In this document: piece after piece, positions 36,013 to 44,300 of the stretch | How the letters are laid out: each line of letters opens with the position of its first letter | Numbering within the stretch: the first letter of the stretch is position 1 | Source of the DNA: JAICWY01 sp964531205 | GTDB lineage: Bacteria; Vulcanimicrobiota; Vulcanimicrobiia; Vulcanimicrobiales; Vulcanimicrobiaceae | Assembly (NCBI GenBank): GCA_964531205.1 | Contig: CAZHGH010000003.1 | Location: 1 to 64,000 of the forward strand | DNA: 64,000 bases | Reading direction: 5' to 3' | Translations under genes and position numbers: made by a program | Notes under the pieces: model-generated | Database searches by the model: none | The model's input: only the letters and a program-made list of their open reading frames with translations | Told to the model about the DNA's origin: nothing

Positions 36013-37241
36013 TCGTAAAGCAAATATTTCAGGCGAGCGGCTTTGAAGTTTTGCAAAGCCGGCTGCCATTTTTGCTCGATGAGGTCCGCTCCGATGCCTT
36101 GTTGTAGACCGCTCGCAAGCGAATCCGTACCCCAATCGATAGCTAGCGGTTTAGCGCGAATGTTAATCGTGCCGGGCGAGATGTCGTGTACCGCAGTTAT
36201 AAGTTCCACTGCAGTCAACACCGCGGGAAAAACACGCGGATTAAAAACATCCAGCTCCACGCCGCCATACTCTTTGCCGGCGCTCTCGCCGAAAAGCGGT
36301 GACCAATAAGCCGGCCTGAAATAGACGCCCGGAATATTCCGCGCGTTCAAAACCGCAGCGAGACGATAGCCGTCCAAACCCATTGCACCTACATATTTGA
36401 AGGGCTTCGTTGTCCCGATTCCGCCGTCGAGGCCGACGTTATCGACCAGGCCCGAGCACGGGTACACCATTGCCGTGCTCCACTCAGGGATGTTCGGCGA
36501 AGTTTGAACCCACTGCAAGCCGGTGTCCGGCCAAAGCATGGATCGGTGCCACCCCTCCATACGAATAACGCGTAAATTCGCGCCGATACCGAAGCGATCG
36601 TTGAACATCTCGGCGAGCTCGCCAACAGTCATGCCGTGACGCATGGCGATCGGATAGAGGCCGATAAACGATTTGAAATTCGGATCCAGCACGGGCCCTT
36701 CCACCATGGTTCCACCGATCGGATTCGGGCGGTCCAGGATCCAGATCTCTTTGTTGAATTGCTTGGCGGCTTCCATCGCGTACGCCATCGTCGAGATGTA
36801 CGTGTATGTACGCGACCCTACGTCTTGAATATCGAACAGCAGCACGTCGACGCCCTCGAGCATTGCCGCCGTCGGATGGCGCTGCGGGCCGTATAGGCTA
36901 TAAACGGGCAAACCGGTGCGCGAATCGGTATACGATGAAACGTATGCGCCGGCAGGACGATCGCCGCGCAAACCGTGTTCCGGCGAGTAGATCGCTTTGA
37001 GGCAGATGTGACCGTTTGCTTTGATCGCGTCGACGATGTTGACCAGGCGCGACGTAACGCCGGTCTGATTCGTGATTACGCCGACGCAGTGGCCCCCCAG
37101 ATCGCGCCATGCCGAGCGCAGGAACACTTCATCGCCTAAGACGACGTGCGCCGCTGGAAGTGTGCCCGCCTGCGCGGGCGCGAAAAAGACCGCGGCAGCT
37201 ATGAAGAGCGCCGCGCAGAATCGTACGCTTCGTTTAAACAA
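36009..37241 (-). CDS. namZ: Exported exo-beta-N-acetylmuramidase, DUF1343/NamZ (GH171)
   Basis: 410 residues with a signal peptide (about 1-25, ending AQA). DUF1343 domain: VGVITNQTGVTS, YSPEHGLRGD, LPVYSLYGPQRHP, LLFDIQDVGSRTYTYISTM, LDRPNPIGG and the C-terminal ELITAVHD region. NamZ releases terminal N-acetylmuramic acid from cell-wall fragments. TTG 37241 is the only start that keeps the signal peptide. Overlaps the mqnD end by 8 nt; last gene of queD-queE-mqnB-mqnD-namZ. Confidence 0.9.
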   Translation of the reverse strand: MFKRSVRFCAALFIAAAVFFAPAQAGTLPAAHVVLGDEVFLRSAWRDLGGHCVGVITNQTGVTSRLVNIVDAIKANGHICLKAIYSPEHGLRGDRPAGAYVSSYTDSRTGLPVYSLYGPQRHPTAAMLEGVDVLLFDIQDVGSRTYTYISTMAYAMEAAKQFNKEIWILDRPNPIGGTMVEGPVLDPNFKSFIGLYPIAMRHGMTVGELAEMFNDRFGIGANLRVIRMEGWHRSMLWPDTGLQWVQTSPNIPEWSTAMVYPCSGLVDNVGLDGGIGTTKPFKYVGAMGLDGYRLAAVLNARNIPGVYFRPAYWSPLFGESAGKEYGGVELDVFNPRVFPAVLTAVELITAVHDISPGTINIRAKPLAIDWGTDSLASGLQQGIGADLIEQKWQPALQNFKAARLKYLLYD

Positions 37242-38070
37242 AAACAGCCTCAGTTGTTTCGGGAATGATCTGCGCCTTATGCGCGCGACGGAACAGTTCG
37301 TTCACCGCGGTCATGCCTTCCTCGCCGACGTCGCCGCTAAAATCGTTGACGTACAAGGCAATGTGCTTGCGCATGACGTCTTCGCTCATCTCGGTCGCGT
37401 GTTGCCGCACGTAGTTCATGATGTCGTCTTCCTTGGTGCGCGCGTGCTCCAAACTGCGGCGGATGGCGTCGTTGGCCTGTGCCGCCGCGGCATCATCGAG
37501 ATCTTTGCGCGCGAGGATCGCTCCAAGCGGAATCGGCATGCCGGTTTCGCGCTCCCACCACTCGCCCAGGTCTACAATTTGCACGAGACCTGCTTCACTG
37601 TACGTAAAGCGCGATTCGTGGATGATAAGGCCGGCATCTACGGCACCGCTCGCTACGGCGTCGACGATTTTATCGAATCGCAATTGCACTGTTTGCGGCC
37701 GCATGCCCATCGCGAGACGCAGCAACATAAATGCCGTCGTCATCTCGCCGGGAATTGCGATAAGCTTGTTTGCGAAATCGGCGAGATCCGGAGAGCTGTC
37801 CGGGCGAGCGATAAGGAGCGGTCCGCAGCCGCGCCCCAGCGCCCCGCCGGCTCGCAAAATGCGATAGTTTCCCATCAACAGCGGGATCGCGCCGTAACTC
37901 ACTTTGGTCAATGAGTAATCGGCGTTGCGCGCCGACATGTTCAAATTCTCGACGTCTTCGAGATGGACGCGGACGGGCGGGGCGCCGTGGATAATCCCGT
38001 TGGTCCAGGCGGCGAAGATGTAGGTATCGTTGGGGCAAGGCGAATACGCGAGTGTGAGTGTGTTATCCAA
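37234..38070 (-). CDS. mqnD: 1,4-dihydroxy-6-naphthoate synthase (futalosine menaquinone pathway)
   Basis: 278 residues, periplasmic-binding-like fold. Starts LTLAYSPCPNDTYIFAAW, the MqnD hallmark, with VSYGAIPLLMGNYRILRAGGALGRGCGPLL and a C-terminal YVNDFSGDVGEEG block. Converts cyclic dehypoxanthinyl futalosine to 1,4-dihydroxy-6-naphthoate. TTG start at 38070, 8-nt overlap with mqnB. MqnA, MqnC and MqnE are not in the window. Confidence 0.93.
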   Translation of the reverse strand: MDNTLTLAYSPCPNDTYIFAAWTNGIIHGAPPVRVHLEDVENLNMSARNADYSLTKVSYGAIPLLMGNYRILRAGGALGRGCGPLLIARPDSSPDLADFANKLIAIPGEMTTAFMLLRLAMGMRPQTVQLRFDKIVDAVASGAVDAGLIIHESRFTYSEAGLVQIVDLGEWWERETGMPIPLGAILARKDLDDAAAAQANDAIRRSLEHARTKEDDIMNYVRQHATEMSEDVMRKHIALYVNDFSGDVGEEGMTAVNELFRRAHKAQIIPETTEAVFV

Positions 38071-38674
38071 GTTCCGCGGTTCCGAGCATAGCGAGCAGCG
38101 CGTTTAACACTTTTTCCGTGCCGCTGACCCCGGCTGCAAAATCCCAGCGGCTGCGCGAGCGTTCGCAGACGATGTTCGAAATCCCGCGTACTTCGATCGC
38201 GGGCACGCCGGCGATTTCAGCTGCCCGTAGAACGCCGAACCCTTCCATACTCTCGACGCCGACGCCCAATGCGCCAAGCTTTGACGCGGTGTCGTCCGTT
38301 GCCGTTACGCGAGTCACCGTCAAGCCGCGCACGCTACGAAAGCCTAATTCAACGAGGCGATCGACCAGGACCAGATCTGAGCCGGCTCGATCGATCACGC
38401 GCAATCCATCCGGCAATGCCAGCGGTGAGCCCGTTTCGAGATCGAGCTGCAGCAAATCGTCGGCCACGACGACGCCCTCACCGATCTCCGCCGATCCTTC
38501 AAATGCGCCGGCAATGCCTGCGCTGATAACTAAATCGTAGGTGCTCTGCGCGAGCGCGCGCGAGACGGCGGCCGCCGCTTCGACAACGCCGATGCCTGTT
38601 ACCAGCATTTCGACGTGCGGTTGGGGACGCAGAAAATCTAGTTCCTTGCCCACCGCGCAGGCAATTAAGATCAC
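38063..38674 (-). CDS. mqnB: Futalosine hydrolase
   Basis: 203 residues of the nucleoside phosphorylase fold: VTGIGVVEAAAAVSRAL, SAGIAGAFEG and VESMEGFGVLRAAEIAGVPAIEVRGISN. Cleaves hypoxanthine from futalosine before the MqnC step. GTG start shares one base with the queE stop; 8-nt overlap with mqnD. Its place beside mqnD makes the alternative MTA/SAH nucleosidase function unlikely. Confidence 0.92.
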   Translation of the reverse strand: MILIACAVGKELDFLRPQPHVEMLVTGIGVVEAAAAVSRALAQSTYDLVISAGIAGAFEGSAEIGEGVVVADDLLQLDLETGSPLALPDGLRVIDRAGSDLVLVDRLVELGFRSVRGLTVTRVTATDDTASKLGALGVGVESMEGFGVLRAAEIAGVPAIEVRGISNIVCERSRSRWDFAAGVSGTEKVLNALLAMLGTAELG

Positions 38675-39249
38675 TAAGGAACTCCGATCAACTTGTGCGT
38701 TTGCAATGAGAGCCGGAAGCGCTCGGGATGCGCTTTTGCATAATCGAGCGCGAGCGCAACGTTCTTCGGCTTGTTGCCTTCGGGTTGCAGCAGAAGCAAC
38801 GGTTTATCGGAGAAGAGATCCAGCCACTCTTCCGGAACGCGCTCGTCAACGATGAGTTTCACTTCGTTTGCACGCTTCGCCATGCGCGGGTCGACGCGTT
38901 CCTTCGGCGAGACGCAAAGCCATACGTCTTTCGGCAACTCCGTGTAAACGGTGCCGTTCGATTCAATGTGGACCCGTCTGCCGTCACGGCGAAGTGCATC
39001 GATAAGCGCGAGCGTTTCGCGCTGCACGAGCGGCTCGCCGCCGGTGAGAATCACCATAGGACAGTTGCCGCCGAGCTCGCGGACGCGCGCCACGACATCG
39101 TCGACGCCGGCGAAAAACTTCAACGAGTAATCGGTGTCGCAGAAGTCGCACGAAAGATTGCAGCCTGCAAGACGCACGAATACCGCCGGCGTTCCGCTGA
39201 ATGCCCCTTCACCTTGAATGCTGTAAAAGATCTCTGCGAGTTGCAGCAT
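38674..39249 (-). CDS. queE: 7-carboxy-7-deazaguanine synthase (radical SAM)
   Basis: 191 residues. FYSIQGEGAFSG start typical of QueE, iron-sulfur cluster cysteines C30, C34 and C37 in GCNLSCDFCDTD, and ILTGGEPLVQ for SAM binding. Converts 6-carboxytetrahydropterin to 7-carboxy-7-deazaguanine in the preQ0/queuosine route. Starts directly after the queD stop. QueC and GTP cyclohydrolase I are absent from the window. Confidence 0.94.
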   Translation of the reverse strand: MLQLAEIFYSIQGEGAFSGTPAVFVRLAGCNLSCDFCDTDYSLKFFAGVDDVVARVRELGGNCPMVILTGGEPLVQRETLALIDALRRDGRRVHIESNGTVYTELPKDVWLCVSPKERVDPRMAKRANEVKLIVDERVPEEWLDLFSDKPLLLLQPEGNKPKNVALALDYAKAHPERFRLSLQTHKLIGVP

Positions 39250-39621
39250 TTATTCAAAATCGCTTTTGCGAAGTACGGCGCAAGAAGTCGCGGTTTCCCA
39301 AAGCACCAGCTCGTCTAACCCCGGCATCACCGGTTGCAGTTTCGACCAGATCCACGCGACGATGCGCTCGCATGTAGGATTTTCGATGAGATCGTTCAGC
39401 GACGTATGGTCCAATACGTCCAGGATTTCCCGGTGCACTACCGCGCGAACCAGATCGAAGTCCTCGATCATGCCGCGCGACGCGCCTGTTTCTCGAAGCG
39501 GCCCGCGAAGCGCGACCTCGAGCCGGTACGAATGCCCGTGCGGCCGGGCGCACTTGCCCAGGTGGTAAGGGAGAACGTGCGCTGCCTCGAACCGGAAAAG
39601 CTTACGAATTTGCACCTCCAT
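39250..39621 (-). CDS. queD: 6-carboxytetrahydropterin synthase
   Basis: 123 residues, PTPS fold. Zinc ligands H15 (FEAAH) and H28/H30 (PHGHSY), catalytic C24, and C-terminal ENPTCERIV and LWETATS blocks. Supplies the QueE substrate. First gene of the minus operon, 22 nt from the divergent DUF4438 gene. Confidence 0.94.
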   Translation of the reverse strand: MEVQIRKLFRFEAAHVLPYHLGKCARPHGHSYRLEVALRGPLRETGASRGMIEDFDLVRAVVHREILDVLDHTSLNDLIENPTCERIVAWIWSKLQPVMPGLDELVLWETATSCAVLRKSDFE

Positions 39622-39643
39622 CCGGTTCTAGGTAAGGAGTATC

Positions 39644-40513
39644 GTGAGCCTTCGCATTAACCGGCCGGAACTCGTCGTGACCGCCGTGGCCGGCGAAGCC
39701 GCACCTTCTCAGCTCAACACGGGGCTGTACGACGTCACGCACGATGGCCAAGCGCTCATCCTGCCGAGTGTCGGCGGCATCAATCCGAACGTCCGGGTTG
39801 GTGACGGCGCCTTCGCCTTTATGGCGGATCACATCGAGCCGGGCGTGAGCGTGCGGCATCCCGACGATCGCATCAACTTGGCGCTCAACGTGCTGGCGTG
39901 CGTAGGTAACGAAGCCGTAGTCATCAGCGGCGATGCGAAAGGTAAGACGGGACGCGTGACGGGCAAACACGGCGGCGTCGAGCACGTGGTGATCGATTTT
40001 CCGCCGGACGTCATGCGAAAAATGGCGATCGGCGACAAGATTCAGGTTTGGAGTTGCGGCCTGGGAATGCGCTTTCTCGATGCTCCGGAGATCAAAGTCT
40101 TCAACGCCGATCCCGACTTTCTCGAGGCGTGGGGCCTAGAATTGACGGACGGCGGCATTTTACGCGCGCGCGTCGCAAAAATGATCCCCGCTGCGGTTAT
40201 GGGTTCGGGATTAGGACGCGCGACGGTCGTCCGCGGCGACTACGATATTCAAACGTTCGACGATACCATGGCGGAAAGGTACGGATTACGAGATCTGCGG
40301 CTGGGCGATATCGTCGCAATTGTTGATGCGGATCATTCATATGGCCGGATCTATCGCACGGGCGCAGTTTCGGTTGGCGTAGTCGCGCACGGCCGTTCGT
40401 TTGTCGCGGGACACGGTCCCGGCGTTACTTCGCTTTTAACGTCGACGCTTGGCAGAATCGAACCCGTAGTGGATGCAAATGCAAATCTAGCGGACATTTT
40501 GAGGCTGCGCTGA
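39644..40513 (+). CDS. DUF4438 protein
   Basis: 289 residues matching DUF4438: ILPSVGGINPNVRVGDGAF, VVISGDAKGKTGRVTGKHGG and IVAIVDADHSYGRIYRTGAVSVGVV. Function of the family is unknown; the fold is predicted beta-rich with a cyclophilin-like barrel in solved relatives as I recall. GTG 39644 with strong TAAGGAG upstream. The stop shares one base with the start of the diguanylate cyclase gene, implying coupling with c-di-GMP synthesis. Confidence 0.82.
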   Translation: MSLRINRPELVVTAVAGEAAPSQLNTGLYDVTHDGQALILPSVGGINPNVRVGDGAFAFMADHIEPGVSVRHPDDRINLALNVLACVGNEAVVISGDAKGKTGRVTGKHGGVEHVVIDFPPDVMRKMAIGDKIQVWSCGLGMRFLDAPEIKVFNADPDFLEAWGLELTDGGILRARVAKMIPAAVMGSGLGRATVVRGDYDIQTFDDTMAERYGLRDLRLGDIVAIVDADHSYGRIYRTGAVSVGVVAHGRSFVAGHGPGVTSLLTSTLGRIEPVVDANANLADILRLR

Positions 40514-41496
40514 TGGATAGGGAGTTGCGGCGAGCAAACGCGCTTCTTGCGGCAACGCGGCGGTTGCAGGGAGCAATCAGCGCAATTCTGGGAGCGCAAT
40601 CGATTGAAGATCTCGATCGCACGATAGTCGATGTATTGCCCGGCGCTATCGGGTTCGAGCGCGTCGCGCTGCTCGCGCCCGCGACCATCTACGGCAATGC
40701 GCGTATCGTGCAGCAACTGGGATATCCATCGCTCGATCTTTCGATCGTCCCCAAAAACTCACCGCTCGCAGCCCAAGGCGTTATCGATGCGCAGCGAACG
40801 GGAACCGAAGATGACGACGATTTGCCGCACCGCGACGTGCGCGGCGCATACGTCCTTTCACCGCTGCGCGTACAAGATCGCGTAGTCGCCGCGCTCTATG
40901 CCGATACACTCCGCGAAGACGTAGAGCTTGCGGACGCCGCCGGCTACGTCGCATACGCGTTGGAGATCGCAGGTATGGTGCGCGCGAATCTTTCGCTCAG
41001 CGCAGAGCTGGCGGAACTTGCTCGCACCGACGGTCTGACGGGCTTACCCAACCGGCGCACATTTGACGAGCGGCTGGAAGATGAATTACGGCGTAGCGCC
41101 CGCAGCCGCCGCCCTTTTGCGCTCGCAATCTTCGACGTCGATCGCTTCAAGCAAATTAACGATACACACGGACATCGTGCCGGAGACGATGCGTTGCGCG
41201 CCTTTGCAGACACGCTGCGCAAACATACCCGTCACGTCGATCTTGCCGCACGTTTTGCCGGAGACGAATTCGCGATGATTTTGTTGGATGTGAATCACGG
41301 CGAGGCTCATGCAATCGTCGATCGCATCGTCGGTGCGGTACGCGCTCTCTCGATTATGAACGGGATGCAACTCTCGGCCTCCGCAGGCGTAACACTGAGT
41401 TATCCCGTGGATAGCGCGGAAACGATTATCGAGCGCGCGGACGCGGCGCTCTATAAAGCAAAACAAGCGGGTCGCGACCGGTCGGTGCTGGGTTAG
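40513..41496 (+). CDS. GAF-GGDEF diguanylate cyclase
   Basis: 327 residues. A GAF-like sensory domain (about 15-165, with RVALLAPATIYG and RVVAALYAD) and a GGDEF domain (about 170-327). The signature is A249-G-D-E-F253, a tolerated variant of GGDEF. The metal/substrate block DVDRFKQINDTHGHRAGDDALR is intact, as is the inhibitory RxxD (RHVD) five residues before the signature. Probably active, making c-di-GMP from two GTP with feedback control. No signal peptide or membrane segment. Coupled to the DUF4438 gene. Confidence 0.88.
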   Translation: MDRELRRANALLAATRRLQGAISAILGAQSIEDLDRTIVDVLPGAIGFERVALLAPATIYGNARIVQQLGYPSLDLSIVPKNSPLAAQGVIDAQRTGTEDDDDLPHRDVRGAYVLSPLRVQDRVVAALYADTLREDVELADAAGYVAYALEIAGMVRANLSLSAELAELARTDGLTGLPNRRTFDERLEDELRRSARSRRPFALAIFDVDRFKQINDTHGHRAGDDALRAFADTLRKHTRHVDLAARFAGDEFAMILLDVNHGEAHAIVDRIVGAVRALSIMNGMQLSASAGVTLSYPVDSAETIIERADAALYKAKQAGRDRSVLG

Positions 41497-41604
41497 CGCC
41501 TGCGCGGTTATCCAAGGTAAGCGCTGGCGGTAAGCCATCTGGCCTGTTTGTAAGGTACCGGACGCCTTAGCACATACGAGAAGCAAGATGGGAATAAGCC
41601 TAGG

Positions 41605-41787
41605 GTGAAAGACTCGCGTCCTATGGCCTACGACTTGCTCCCTAAGGATTTGCCTCTGCGACGCAGCGCGCGCATGCGTGAACGCGCCGAATCAATTGCC
41701 ATTCTGGCCACGATAGCGGCCTTTTGGATGCTCGTTTTTACGCTAAACTTTTTCGTCGGTCAGTCCTCAACGCCATTAGTGCGTTAA
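41605..41787 (+). CDS. Small single-pass membrane protein
   Basis: 60 residues from GTG 41605 (or 54 from ATG 41623). Basic N-terminal half (LRRSARMRERAES) and one transmembrane helix IAILATIAAFWMLVFTLNFFV. Not recognised. It is followed by a strong terminator, which supports it as a transcribed gene. 41497-41604 holds no recognised RNA. Confidence 0.55.
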   Translation: MKDSRPMAYDLLPKDLPLRRSARMRERAESIAILATIAAFWMLVFTLNFFVGQSSTPLVR

Positions 41788-41796
41788 ACAAAAAAA

Positions 41797-41828
41797 GACG
41801 CCACCGCTGGGGGTGGCGTCTTTTTTTT
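41797..41828. terminator. Bidirectional Rho-independent terminator
   Basis: GACGCCACC-GCTGGG-GGTGGCGTC, a perfect 9-bp stem, with eight T on the plus side and a long A run on the other, so it works in both directions. It separates the small membrane protein (+) from the convergent 2-oxoacid dehydrogenase operon (-). Confidence 0.95.
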
Positions 41829-41845
41829 GTTTTTGTGCGGCGCGG

Positions 41846-43291
41846 CTAAAGCACGCCGCTTGGACCCATTGCTTCAAGCCGCTTTTTGAGGTCTGCGAGA
41901 AAACCGCTGGCCACATAGCCGTCGACCACACGATGATCGAGCGATAGACACACGTTCATCATGTGACGAATCGCAATAGCATCGTCTGCCGTTACGACGG
42001 GTTTCTTGACAACTGCTTCCATCGTGACGATGCCTGCCTGACCACCGTTGATGATCGGCGCCGAAGCGTACGAACCGTTTGCGCCGTTGTTGTTTACCGT
42101 GAACGTTCCGCCTTGGAGATCGTCCGCTGAGAGTTTGCTGCGCCGCGCTTTATCGATGAGCTCGCCCGACGCGATCGCGATGCCTTTGATGGAAAGCTTG
42201 TCGGTGTTCTTGATTACCGGCACGACGAGATTCGTCGGCAGGCCGATCGCGATGCCGATGTTCACGTCTTTTTCGACATAGATAGCCGGTGCCGAGCCCG
42301 TCGAAGGGTCGGCCGTGAACTTCGCATTCATGAGCGGGAAGACCGCAAGCGATTCGACGACCGCGCGAATGAAGAAGGGAAGAAGCGTGAGCTTATAACC
42401 AGTGTCGCGCTCAAACTTATCTTTTTCGCGCGCGCGCCACTTCCAGACGTTCGTGACGTCGACTTCGACCATCGACCACGCGTGCGGTGCGGTGTGTTTG
42501 CTCTCCACCATACGCTCCGCGATGATGCGACGCGCCGTCGTGAGCGGAATGAGCGTTCCGGGAATCGGCTCGCCGTACGTACTCGTACCGGATGGAGCCG
42601 GAGCAGGCGGAGCAGCCGGAGCACCGGTCGCGCCGAAGTTCGTGCCGACGCTGATCGCTTGACCAACCGCTGCGGCCGGACCCATGCGAGCAGCGGTAAG
42701 TACATCGTCTGCCGTGACGCGCCCATTGGCACCGGATCCGCGAATCGAACGAATATCGATGTGGTGTTCGCGAGCGAGTTTCCGAACCGCAGGCGACGCG
42801 CCGCGCAACGCAGCCTCGCCGGCAGCGCCGTTCGCTTGATGAACTTTCGCGTGACCGTTCGTCGTCGGCGCGCTCGCCGCTGCGGCAGGCGCCACATGTT
42901 TGACGGGCATCTCCGGAATGTTGAAACCCGGTACGGGTTCGAAGTTCGCGCTTTCGGCCATTGCGTCGCGCGTTTGCTGCGAAACCGCCGGTGCAGGCTC
43001 GGGCGCTGACGGCGCAGGCGCTTGAGCTGCCGGAGCTTCGGCCGCTGCCGCACCGACTTCGTCGATTACCGCAATCGGCGTCCCCGTCGGAACCGTCGTG
43101 CCTTCTTGCACGAGAATTTCGCGCAACGTCCCGGTAACAGGCGCAGGCACCTCGGAATTGACTTTATCAGTCGAAACTTCGACGAACGCTTCGTATTTTT
43201 CGATTTGATCGCCGGGTTTCTTGAGCCAGCGCTCCACGGTACCTTCGGTAACCGTTTCACCGAGCTGCGGCATTGTAATTGTGGTCGCCAC
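41846..43291 (-). CDS. 2-oxoacid dehydrogenase E2 (lipoyl acyltransferase)
   Basis: 481 residues. Lipoyl domain (1-78, lipoyl lysine K43 in STDKVNSEV), Ala/Pro linker, peripheral-subunit-binding domain (about 170-205, VRKLAREHHIDIRSIRGSG), a second linker, and the catalytic domain ending H453-RVV-D457-G. Transfers the acyl group from E1 to CoA in pyruvate, branched-chain or related dehydrogenase complexes. GTG start 4 nt after E1-beta. The E3 gene is not in the window. Substrate class uncertain; heterodimeric E1 points to pyruvate or branched-chain types. Confidence 0.92.
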   Translation of the reverse strand: MATTITMPQLGETVTEGTVERWLKKPGDQIEKYEAFVEVSTDKVNSEVPAPVTGTLREILVQEGTTVPTGTPIAVIDEVGAAAAEAPAAQAPAPSAPEPAPAVSQQTRDAMAESANFEPVPGFNIPEMPVKHVAPAAAASAPTTNGHAKVHQANGAAGEAALRGASPAVRKLAREHHIDIRSIRGSGANGRVTADDVLTAARMGPAAAVGQAISVGTNFGATGAPAAPPAPAPSGTSTYGEPIPGTLIPLTTARRIIAERMVESKHTAPHAWSMVEVDVTNVWKWRAREKDKFERDTGYKLTLLPFFIRAVVESLAVFPLMNAKFTADPSTGSAPAIYVEKDVNIGIAIGLPTNLVVPVIKNTDKLSIKGIAIASGELIDKARRSKLSADDLQGGTFTVNNNGANGSYASAPIINGGQAGIVTMEAVVKKPVVTADDAIAIRHMMNVCLSLDHRVVDGYVASGFLADLKKRLEAMGPSGVL

Positions 43292-43295
43292 GACG

Positions 43296-44300
43296 TTAGA
43301 ACCTCACCATTTCGCGCATTGCGTCGGCCATCTCAGCCGGCGAGCTCATGTACTCTTCTTCCAGCGGAAGCGCGTAGCCCATCGCAGGAACGTCCGGCGC
43401 GCAAAGACGGCGGATCGGCGCGTCGAGTTCGAACAGCGCTTCCTCGGCGACCATCGCGCTGATTTCAGCGCCGATGCCTCCGAATTTGTTGTCTTCGTGA
43501 ATGACGAGCAATTTGCGCGTCTTGCGCACGCTCTCGAGAATCGTGCCGCGATCCATCGGGCGAATCGAACGCAGGTCGATCACTTCGACGGACATGCCTT
43601 CTTGTTCGAGCGCGTTCGCCGCTTCGAGCGCCCAGTGCACGTACAAGCCGTACGAAACAACCGTAAGCTGTGTGCCTTGCTTTTTGACGTCGGCCTTGCC
43701 GATTGGAATCGTGTAATGGCCGTCCGGCACTTCGCCTTTGATGAGACGGTACGTTTTCTTGTGCTCGAGGAACAGCACCGGATCCGGATCGTCGATTGCC
43801 GCGTTCAACAAGCCTTTAACATCGGCTGGGAACGCCGGCGCCACGATTTTCAGTCCGGGTACGTGATAGAACAGCGCTTCAATAGAAACAGAGTGCGAGA
43901 GTGCACCGCGAACGCCGCCGCCGTACGGCGTACGGATGACCAGCGGACACGTGTATTCACCGTTGCTGCGATAACGCGTCTTCGCCGCTTCTCCGACGAT
44001 TTGGTTGAACGCCGGATAGATGAAGTCGGCAAATTGAATTTCGGCAATCGGACGCAAGCCTTCCATTGCCATGCCGACCGCGATACCGACGATCGACGCT
44101 TCGGCGATTGGCGTATCGATAACGCGTTCCGGTCCAAATTCTTTGATGAAGTCTTTGGTGATGAGGAATACGTTGCCGCGGTTGCCGACGTCTTCGCCGA
44201 TAATCACCGTGCGCTCGTCGTTCTTCATCGCCTCGTACAACGTCTCGCGCACCGCTTCGACGTTATTCAGGATTTTAGACGACGTTGTTGCTATTGCCAC
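43296..44300 (-). CDS. 2-oxoacid dehydrogenase E1 beta subunit
   Basis: 334 residues. VREALYEAM-like VRETLYEAMKNDE, GEDVGNRGNVFLITKDF, DTPIAEASIVGIAVGMAM and TPYGGGVRGALSHS mark the transketolase-like beta chain that completes the TPP site with E1 alpha. I prefer GTG 44300 (MAIATT) to the more upstream TTG; both overlap the end of E1 alpha. Part of the E1a-E1a-E1b-E2 operon. Confidence 0.92.
   Translation of the reverse strand: MAIATTSSKILNNVEAVRETLYEAMKNDERTVIIGEDVGNRGNVFLITKDFIKEFGPERVIDTPIAEASIVGIAVGMAMEGLRPIAEIQFADFIYPAFNQIVGEAAKTRYRSNGEYTCPLVIRTPYGGGVRGALSHSVSIEALFYHVPGLKIVAPAFPADVKGLLNAAIDDPDPVLFLEHKKTYRLIKGEVPDGHYTIPIGKADVKKQGTQLTVVSYGLYVHWALEAANALEQEGMSVEVIDLRSIRPMDRGTILESVRKTRKLLVIHEDNKFGGIGAEISAMVAEEALFELDAPIRRLCAPDVPAMGYALPLEEEYMSSPAEMADAMREMVRF

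Noticed and set aside
41497..41604. Possible structured RNA or riboswitch upstream of the small membrane gene
   Set aside because: I found no match to SRP RNA, 6S, tmRNA, RNase P or c-di-GMP riboswitch cores; only short GGTAAGC repeats.
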